From Haematococcus lacustris (Eukaryota > Chlorophyta > Chlorophyceae > Chlamydomonadales > Haematococcaceae), in contig JASKMD010000003.1 in assembly GCA_030144725.1 (NCBI GenBank), positions 11,597,576-11,661,575 of the forward strand: DNA of 64,000 bases, given 5' to 3'. The translations under genes were made by a program, and so were the position numbers. The notes below the pieces were generated by a model, which saw nothing but the letters and a program-made list of their open reading frames with translations, searched no databases and had not been told where the DNA came from. Positions within the stretch are counted from its first letter, which is position 1; the number at the start of each line of letters is the position of its first letter. Shown piece by piece: positions 39,701 through 47,453 of this stretch.

Positions 39701-42700
39701 TAAGGTAGATGGCGATTAGTCTGCAGCAACGGAATGTTTGATGAAAGCCATGTCATGATGAGGATGATGAGGATGAGGATGATGATAGTAGCCTCATGTG
39801 CGCTAGGCTCCTGAGAGACCACACGTTTACCATGCGCTGCTGCCATGCAGGCTGGCACACCCAGCTCAGCCTGCCCTGCCACACCCAGCGTGCACCGTGT
39901 CAAGTTCCTGACACCCAGCATGCCTCGCTCCTCCTGGGTCAAGGACAGCACCCCAAAGACTGCCAACCAGCTAGCAAGCCAGTCCACCAGCCGCCCCAGC
40001 TTGCCTGACGTAGCACCCCTTGCTCCACGCACAGGCTCCAAACCCCACCAGCACTCAATGGACATGCATTCTATGCTGCCAGCCACCGCAGCCAACCTGG
40101 TCGGCATCAACCCTGACCTCGCATCACTGATGCTCATGAGCCGTCAAGCACCCAGTGTCAGACACATGCCAGACAGCCCCACTATGCCTCCTCCTCCACG
40201 CCCCTCCTCCCAGTCCATCGCCCGCTGTGGCAGTGGCCCCACACTGGGCCTGGAAGACTTGCACAGCCTGGAGATGACGCGTGTCACTCCCACACTGATC
40301 ACCACTTCGGCTGCCACCAGCCAGCTGCCCTCACCTACCGCTGCAGCCACAGCCTTCGCTACCACCTTGACTAGCACCGCTTCAAGCCTCCCAACCTCCC
40401 AAGCTCTCAAGGCAACCAAGGCAACCAACCCCAAGCCCACCACCACCTACCTAGGCCTGCTGCCGCTAGGGGGTGTGGCGCCAGAAGGTAGCATGTGCAG
40501 AACCTCCTTTCGCCCCATGTGGACGCTGTCAGACGCGCTGCAGCAGGCAGCGGAATCACAGGCAGGGCGTTCTAGCCCAAGCAGCCCAGCAGTGGACAGT
40601 CTGCAGCCCACCTGGCCGTGGCCTTGCCCTCGGCCCAGCTCAGAGCCGCAGCCCCGCCAGGAGCCTGGACCTGTGGGTGAGGCGGTGGACCTGCCCAGCT
40701 CTGGCCCTGGACCAAGTTTGAACGGGAAGCACAATGATTCATTCGCTTCTCCCAGGTCAGTGGTGGGCACCACACCTGATTTATAGTGTACTCGGCCTGC
40801 TTACTATCCAATGCATGCTTGCAAGTTGCGGAACACTTGCGGCTGGCATGGTCAGCACAGCTGGAAGGCACCCCAATGTTATGCTTGTTTATATGATCAT
40901 GTAGTAGACTTGGTGTTCATTGCCTTTACATGCACAGGGGTATGGTTATCCTGGAGGACACTCCTAGGGGCATGTTTGGGAAAGGCTGTCCTGGGTGCTG
41001 CATGCATTGTCCCAGAGTGGCCTATGTTCTAGCCTGTTCCTTCATGATGGCTCAGATGGTGGTCCACCACCTCACCTCATGTACAAGGTGGCAAGTCTGT
41101 GTTTCAATTTCCCATTCTACATGCGCCTAGGCATGTATTGTTTGTGTTGGGTGCTTGCGCTTGTGGCTGCAGCCCAACGCTCAACACCTACCCTTCTCGC
41201 ACCTACTATCAGAAGCAGTGGTCGGCATTGGACACCAGCCCCGCCTCAACTGCCAGCCATGACATGCCAGGCTCAGTACTGGTGTTCAGGTGAGCAGGGA
41301 AGCCAGGTCAGGGCCATAGCTGCGGTGTTACCAGGAACATATGCACAAGGCTGCATGCGGCATCACTGTCATTTGCACAGGCGCCTACCTTCCAGTCACC
41401 TGGCAAATTCACAGGCAGCATGGGGATGCTTTCGAATAGTCATAGGCATAGTCTGGCATGCGACAACTGCTATAAACTCTTGTCGATATGTGTGGTTGCT
41501 GTTTGCACCCTGCCGCCAGTGGCTTCTTTGCATGGCTGTCCTTGGCTGGTTGGTTGATCACTGGCATGCATCACCATCACTGGCATGACAGGTGGCGGTG
41601 CAGTCAGTGCGTTGCTAGACATTCTGTAAGTGAAAGCTGCATGCATCCTCAAACCCTGCTGCGTACAAGCTGGATGCTGCCATGTTTGTGATCATCTATC
41701 TAGCCATAGCCATCTCACCTAGCCATCACGTCACACATGGCAAAGAGAAGCCACATGTCAATACTGTATCTGCACCACAGCAAGCATAACGAGCTGGGCT
41801 TGTACCCTGCTGTCAAGGAGTCACCCTGTCTCACAGGAAGCTGCCCAAGAGTGTGACCTGTACGGTTTGCCACCTCATCCAGCCCCCATCAGCTCACACA
41901 TAGATGCTAGACTCTGGCCCTGCTATTGTGGGAGCTAATGGTGGTGTGCAGGGGCCTGCGTGTGCGTGTGGGCCTGCACTCCGGTGTATATGAGGGCTCT
42001 GACGCCCTGCTCAACAAGACCACCGGCCGCATGCAGTATGGCGGCCGGCCCCTGGCCATGGCCAAGGCGGTGGGCGATGTGGGGCAGGGCGGCATGGTGC
42101 TGCTTAGCCAGGCAGCTTTTGAGCAGCTGCCCGTCGCCAAGCTGGCCAGTTTTGGCATGCTGCTCAACATGGGTGACTACGTGTTCACCAAGGATGAGTC
42201 ACTGCCAGCCACCCCCATCTACCAGGCGTTTGGGCGGGGCTTGGAGCACCGTGCCGCCTTCCTGCAGGGCCCCCTGCGCGCCTCAGAGCAGCTGCAGGCC
42301 GGGGTGCTGGACGCCCCACTGGGCGACGTGTCCATCACCTTTGCCAACCTGGTGGGCGTGGGCACCCTGATGGCCTGGGACAAGACCCTGGCCTCCGCAG
42401 CCCTGGACCTGTACCATGTTCACGCCGTGAACGCCCTGAAGCGTGCCACCAGACTCCTATACCCCTCCTTCCCTGCCCGGCACAGCAGCGGTGGGGCAGT
42501 GTCCCGCTCCCGCTCCCGACAGAGGTCCGTGTGCAGCTACGCACCTCCCGCTGGAACCACTGACCCCGGCTACTTGGTGGAGCTGAGCGGTGGGCTGTGC
42601 CTGGCTGCCTTCCTCTCCCCAGCTGCGGCCCTGCTGTGGGCTCTGCAGCTGCGGGCCGACCTGCTGGAGGCGCCCTGGCAGGAGGAGCTGCTGGCGCACG

Positions 42701-45700
42701 AGCTGTGCGAGGAGGTGAACGTGACGGAGCGCCCAGCCACCCCGCCGCCCCCTCCTTCGCCATTGAGTGTGGCAGCAGCCGGACGCAGGAGCATGCAAGA
42801 GGACAAGGGGTCAGCTTGGCAGTCCATGTTGAGTAGGCTGGGCCAGCACAACCCCAGCCCTGGTGCTGGCGCAGGCTCCGCGGTGCTCGCCCCTGTCTCT
42901 GAGCTCTTGAAGCAGCAGCCAGCAGGGGTGGGGTCTGTGAGGGGAGGGGCGTCTGGGGCTGTCAACCAAGCAGCAGCTGCAGTGTCCAGAGGGGAGCCAG
43001 CCTCTCTGATGCACTCGCCACAACCTCTCGCTTCACCCCTTATGCATGCCCATAGAGGTGAGCCCCCTGGAGTTTGCAAGCCCTCGATAGTCACGTGCAG
43101 CCAGAGGTGGAAGTGCAGGTTGTTGATGATGGCTGAAGATATCCCCTAGTGTGTGCCTCCGCCGCTTAGATACCTGTGGCAAGCGTTCAGCAACAACATG
43201 CTGCCAGAGGTGATAGAGTAGGGTGTGGATGTGGTTGTTGTTGAAGGTTATGGTAAGACCGAAGATATTTTCTCACTGCACCTGAGTCCATGGAGCCTGG
43301 CACAAGTGTCTGACTCACTGCCTGCCGCAGTATATTTACATCCCCCAGCCCTGCACTGCACAGCAACGCTAAATAGGCAGCATCAGCAGGCCTTGGTAGT
43401 GGTAGCTGGAGGTAGCACGCCAGCTCTGCAGGAGTAGTCTTCTTCTTCCAGGCCTTGGTCAATGGAGCCTGGCGGCGTGGGGGCGGAGGTGTCTGGCTCA
43501 CTGTCTCGAGGGGCACCCACCCTCCTAGCTCCGCCCTGAACGTGCAACACCCAGCAGCCTGATCTGGCTGACCACCAAGACCAGGTGGCCAAGCATGACC
43601 TGCAGGTCAGCAAGATTAAGTCAGAGTGCCATGGTTGCACTGTAGCCACAAGGCTACTGTTCTGTGGCCAATCCTGGCCTGCAGGTCAGCGTAATCTCAT
43701 TGACGTGCCATGCTTGCACTGCAGCCAAGAGGCTGCTGTTCCGTGGCCCCCGCCTGAAGGTCGGAGTGGATGTGGGCCGTGTGCACGCTGACATCAACCC
43801 CGTAACTGGCAGGATGACCTACAGGTCCGCAATTGCTCACTCAGGGCAGGCAGCCAGTACAGCTGCTCTAGGTCAACAGCAGGGGCTCTAATGGGAGCTT
43901 AGCCATTGCCAGCCCTCAACTTGCCGCCCAAGGGTGGTGCCATGCACCCTGCATGTGGTGCCTTGCATGCTGATCATGGTGGTCTGACCTGCCCAGGGTT
44001 TGGTGCAGTGTTCTGCTTCTATTCTAGCCACGCGTCTGATTTTTGTTTAGATTTTGGCCACATGCCTGGGCCAAGGTGCTGGTGTGCAGGGGCCGTGTGA
44101 TGAACCGTGCCGCCCGCATCGCCGACAAGGCTCACAGCGGCAGCGTGTGGTGCTCCCATGCGGTCTGGGAGTGGTGCTGCCAGGTCTGCCCCGACCTCAT
44201 GGTCCAGCTGGGCATCGAGGGGCTGGCCATGGGCCAGTTCAGCCTGAAGGGTGTGACGTCACAGATGGAGCTGGTTTGTGTCAACACCCTGCCGGACCAC
44301 AATGCCTTTGCACGGGGCAAAGCCAGCACAGGCCACCGCAGCGCAGAAGACATAGGCAGGGTGAGCATGATGGGGGACGTGGCCCAGGCAGTAGAAATGC
44401 TGTCGCCCCACTCCAGCGCACACAGCCAAGCCCCCCTGGCAAACGAGGCTCTGGCCCTGCAGACGGTGCGGGCGCTGCAGGCCCTGCAGAAGCGCAGTGC
44501 AGCAGCAGCTACTCGGCCGCCCAAGCCACAGCAGCAACCCTCCGCCGTGCCGCCGGCAGCGCATGCCTCGACCTCACCCTTTGCAAAAGCCAGCGGTGCG
44601 GTGAGCAGCCAGGCAGATGGCGGGCAGCCAGCTGGCTCAGGGCTGGCAGTGCCAAGCTCGGTGCTGCGCATCGCTGCCACGCTGTCCGCGGTGGCACAGA
44701 GGACACGAGGCAAGAGGCCCCCTAGAGCCAGTGTCTCGTTCCTGGTGCCCTCCCCTGACCGCCAGGCTGCAGCCCTCCTCACCCAGCAACCGTTGACTGC
44801 TGCCAACAGCCTGCATGGCTCTGGTCTCCGTGAGCAGTCAGGGTCAGGAGGCAGTGAGGGGCCTGCCCAGTGTGAAGCTCCCCAGGCGGCACCCCTGGCA
44901 GCGCTGGCTGCCCCTGCCTCCCTCCCCCCCGAGGGGCCACCCAGTCAGCCTGGATCCGGTAGGGCAAGCGGGGCGGCACCACCTCAGCTTGAGTCGTTGA
45001 GTGCCACACCCTGTCAGTCCGGGCCGCTGGGCTTAGTCCGACCTGGTGTGGACAGCAGCCAGTTGATGACGGTGGTGCCCCTGGGGCCTGAGGAGGAGGC
45101 TGGCAGTGCAAGGTCTAGGGCGTCAGGCCGGGCTGGGGTTGCTAGCACACGGTCCTCACCGGGCCAGCGCAACTCGCCCCAACCTCCCTCACATGCCCAC
45201 CAGCAGCAACAACAGCAGCAGCTCACAACCCGGCAGGCTATCCAGCTACGCCCTGCTGCCCTGTTGCTGTCGGCTGGTGAGGGCGCCAGCCAGCCACCAC
45301 CAACACAAGCACCCAGGCTTGGCCTGGAAGTAGGACCACCCAGGGAGGGAGTCCCAGTGGCAGGGTCAGAAGGGGTGCTAGTGCATGTGGCCTCAGGGCC
45401 TTACACACGCCCCATGCAGCGATCCCGGTTGTGGAGCCATGCGGCTGCCATGTTGGTACCTTCCTTGAACCCCGAGATGGCCCCTCCACCTCCGACACCT
45501 GCTCCTGGCCCAGCTGCTCTGACTTTGCAAGCCTCCCCAGCTGCATCTCGGACATTGTCTGCTCCCCCCTCGCCCACACCCGCACCAGCAGTGGCACCGG
45601 CTGCTACATCAGCAGCGGGTGAAGTGGGTGTGCGTGCGCTGGAGGTGGCTAGCCTGGGGCGTCTAGGGCCTGCCCTTGACCAGCCCAGCAATGCCCGGCT

Positions 45701-45875
45701 GGCAGAGAGGACGTTGTGGCTGTGGCGCAAGCCAAAGGGTAGTGCCTTGTCAACCCCTCACTCCCCTGCAGCCCGGTACATGCAGGAGGAGGAGGAGGAG
45801 GAGGTGCAGGATGTTTCTCTGTCTGGTGGGCAGGCGCTGGCTCATGCCAGCTTCATGGGGGTCAAGCTGACGTGA
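27733..45875 (+). CDS. Receptor-type nucleotide cyclase: solute-binding ectodomain, one TM helix, two class III cyclase domains (5' end missing)
   Basis: Exons in phase: 27733-27787, 28073-28190, 28613-28692, 29609-29668, 30456-30567, 31061-31195, 31673-31795, about 34860-35008, 35639-35743, 36031-36148, 36673-36763, 37467-37622, 37887-37917, 38018-38106, 38689-38846, 39851-40755, 41952-43057, 43725-43824 and 44090-45875. The ectodomain resembles ABC sugar-binding proteins (GHTVALPLIAK, VPSLFYRKDALAAVDMPPPN, TWDEL, YGKVGFAQLPGSTR). The TM helix is SIIVPVVVAVVGTLMLAML. Domain C1 reads VTDIQDSTTLWETLTQDNMN, YESATEGDAFILAF and RVRVGLHSG. It has both metal-binding Asp but GRPLAMAKAV where the catalytic Asn/Arg belong. 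Domain C2 (ITFANLVGVGTLMAW, VELSGGLCLAAF) lacks both Asp but keeps GRVMNRAARIAD. A disordered Pro/Ser/Ala-rich tail of about 500 aa follows. Glu in VELSGG hints at GTP, but specificity is open. The 34.9-kb exon start is uncertain. Confidence 0.88.
27885..27920 (+). mobile_element. 36-bp 3'-end fragment of the retroposon-like family
   Basis: The sequence from CGACTGCAATGAAGG to GAGGGCCAAGGT is the shared 3' end of the family. It is flanked by perfect 14-bp direct repeats GCTGTTACAACTGC at 27871-27884 and 27921-27934. It lies in a cyclase intron, with family 3' end pointing right. Confidence 0.65.
29000..29061 (+). mobile_element. 62-bp 3'-end fragment of the retroposon-like family
   Basis: It carries TTAGTGTGTTCGACTGCAAT and ends TGAGGGCCAAGGT. 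Perfect 14-bp direct repeats GCTGTGTGTCAGCT lie at 28986-28999 and 29062-29075. It sits in a cyclase intron. Confidence 0.65.
30012..30151 (+). mobile_element. 140-bp 3'-end fragment of the retroposon-like family
   Basis: From about 30050 to 30151 it is nearly the exact reverse complement of 36805-36910 (GGGAACTCCACACAGAAAAA ... GAGGGCCAAGGT). It is flanked by GCTGTTCAAG (30002-30011) and GCTATTCAAG (30152-30161), 9/10 identical. It lies in a cyclase intron. Confidence 0.65.
32395..32467 (-). repeat. Inverted 73-bp copy of a cyclase exon segment inside an intron of the same gene
   Basis: On the minus strand this reads EEVNVTERPATPPPPPSPLS then VAAAG, the same as cyclase exon 42707-42779 on the plus strand, with one difference seen (ACA for ACG). 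It lies in the intron between 31795 and about 34860, roughly 10 kb upstream of its source and in opposite orientation. Confidence 0.85.
32640..33415 (-). pseudogene. TnpB/Fanzor-like C-terminal remnant, divergent subfamily (copy C)
   Basis: The minus strand reads VPPAGQVIQRLVRQAKSHQH, TKYVRGLMWCHEVPPNPPPP, a Pro-rich spacer, and GRWPDRHTNGCLEIQHIRES. This matches [31 protein letters not shown] and [20 protein letters not shown] of copy D block for block. The Asp-Arg-Asp core has become Asp-Arg-His and NAA is lost. Downstream is a frame with YKLVNDRLPKVRQRQHRAAE. The 5' part (33200-33415) is also similar to 34310-34590. It is antisense in a cyclase intron and non-functional. Confidence 0.6.
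33469..34256 (-). pseudogene. TnpB/Fanzor-like C-terminal remnant with 3' region (copy D, best preserved)
   Basis: An open minus-strand frame runs from about 34256 to a stop at 33699: [38 protein letters not shown], a Lys/Pro spacer ([19 protein letters not shown]), [40 protein letters not shown] and [19 protein letters not shown]. DRDxNAAxN after a short Cys block is the RuvC-III region typical of TnpB, OrfB and Fanzor nucleases; RuvC-I and RuvC-II are absent. About 230 bp of conserved 3' sequence follows (33698-33469). CATATGAAGCATGCAGCCC flanks both sides (left about 33448-33466, right about 34257-34276). It is antisense in a cyclase intron. The identification rests on the motif only. Confidence 0.62.
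36805..37282 (-). mobile_element. 5'-truncated Fanzor-like retroposon (copy E) with 13-bp target duplication
   Basis: On the minus strand it starts within the family's C-terminal ORF. A stop replaces Trp before [20 protein letters not shown]. It runs through [20 protein letters not shown] and the 3' region, and ends with the fixed terminus TCAAGGTTGAGGGCCAAGGT. Direct repeats GTTCGTGAACAGC (36792-36804) and GTTCGTGATCAGC (37283-37295) flank it, 12/13 identical. It is intronic in the cyclase gene, between exons 36673-36763 and 37467-37622. Confidence 0.7.
39251..39550 (-). other. Antisense Cys-containing ORF inside a cyclase intron
   Basis: One hundred codons of non-repetitive sequence lie on the minus strand: LRCRMCTRCKHPQHCIAQLR, VSVEEVEDCRVHCGDKGGLR, LCWDKELTKQYCEATIRFES. 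It lies in the intron 38847-39850. The composition looks coding and the CxxC start could be a metal site, but I recognise no family. It may be a transposon fragment or an exon of a nested gene. Confidence 0.3.
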
Positions 45876-45996
45876 CCTGGCTGCTGGGGGAAGTGGGGTG
45901 GATGCCACATGGGCGGCAGCACTGACATCCTCCCTTGACAACGGACAGGAATAAAGAAATACACACCTTGCGGTTAGCCGGCACTGGGGTGTCTGA

Positions 45997-46170
45997 AGTG
46001 CTTTTGGATGTCCTTTTGTCCTTTTAGAAGTGCTCTTTGGAAGAGCCCTTTGGGAGTGCGAGAGTGAGTGACATCGCCTACTGGGTATAAGTAGGTATCA
46101 GCAGGTGTTAGTAGATACCACAATTAGTGTGTTTGACTGCAATGAAGGCTGAAGGTTGAGGGCCAAGGTG
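45997..46170 (+). mobile_element. Internally deleted member of the retroposon-like family, 13-bp target duplication
   Basis: The left part (46030-46110: GGAGTGCGAGAGTGAGTGAC, then TAAGTAGGTATCAGCAGGTG) matches the minus strand of 49460-49376, upstream of the Fanzor-like frame in copy F. It is joined directly to the fixed 3' end CCACAATTAGTGTGTTTGAC ... GAGGGCCAAGGT. Perfect 13-bp repeats CTGGGGTGTCTGA lie at 45984-45996 and 46171-46183. It lies just downstream of the cyclase stop codon. Confidence 0.65.
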
Positions 46171-46183
46171 CTGGGGTGTCTGA

Positions 46184-47453
46184 CCAATCCCTGATACCAC
46201 ATGGAGGTGACCCCGCATGGAGCCCCACATGGCGTCGCACATGGAGCCCAACATGAGGCCTCACACAGGCACAGGGCTGGGGGTGATGCACAGATGAGTG
46301 ACCTAGGTCCTGCCATCTACCAACTCATCATGGATGGTAGCAGGCAGGCACAGGAGGGAGTGGTGGGGTTACATCAGCGAATGTGTGGCAGGGGGCGGCA
46401 GCACCTGCATGGTTGAGGCAGCGCCACCGTGCTGTGTTGCATCATTGCTGCTGCGGGCTCTACACATTGGGATCTCCCTCCTTGGCAGCCCCCAGCACGG
46501 TCAGCAAGTACCTTACATGGCTAGCAATAAGGGTGCTGCACTTTGCAAGGGGCCCCAGCCAGGACTTGCCTTTGCATTCAGCTACGGCGCTCCATGGAAT
46601 GTGTCGGGTACCATTTTTAGCATGGCTTGCTGGCCCAGGGGCACTACGGTACTCGGACCACAGCCCACCGGTCATGACTGTTAGAGGTTATCACTCTTTG
46701 AACCCCATGCTCGTTTTCCCTGCTTTGGCTTAGCCCCAAACTGGCTTGCATGTCTGACCTTTAGCAAACTGAGTACTTGTGCACTTGTATAGTGAATGCT
46801 TTTGTTGTTCTCTGTACAAGGTGCTCCGAACCTAGAGAGAGGCCCTATCCCTGCCTCTATGAGGGGAGAGGCAGGTACCTTGGCTCAGAACTGACCCCAT
46901 GTCCTGTCTCGTTCCCCGTCCCCACAAGCTCCTTGGTCTCAACTCCGTTGCATTCTTTCTTCATGCACGTAACACGGTAGCCTGCAGTACTTGCTAGTAC
47001 TAAACTCTGGCACACGATGTATTGACAAACGGAGCTCAGACTGCCAGTGTACTGTGGGTTCGGAACATTGCTTATACAACCGTTGTTTACAGCATCCAAC
47101 TGTTTGGCAACTGTTCCCTTCTTACTACTTGAGATACGTGGGGGTTGCTTCAATGCCGACGCTTGGGGCTTGAGGCCGTCTTGTAGCCGTTATCATACAC
47201 GTACATGACCTCACCCCACAGGGCGGCTGCGCATCGTGTTGCAGGGGCTGAGGTGTCTGGTGTCTGGCGGCTTATCAACATACCATGTAGGACGACCAGT
47301 TCAATTCACCAACGAACATGAGATACCATACACACATTTGCAAGTGCACTATGCCGCACGCGCCGCCTGCATCAGGGGCGTGCTGTGTTGTGTCTTGTGG
47401 CACATGACACGACTTGCTGGTGACATGACGAGGGCATAGCTTAACGTGCCGTG
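46184..47453. other. Intergenic region between cyclase and NEK genes
   Basis: No conserved frame is seen. A weak GCATGGAGCC(C)-type repeat lies at 46200-46260. The rest should contain the NEK promoter and 5' UTR. Confidence 0.5.

Noticed and set aside
44054..44806. Alternative frames of over 220 codons on both strands opposite the cyclase C-terminal exon
   Set aside because: Shadow frames of a GC-rich exon. Only the +1 frame gives the cyclase motif GRVMNRAARI and continues to 45875.
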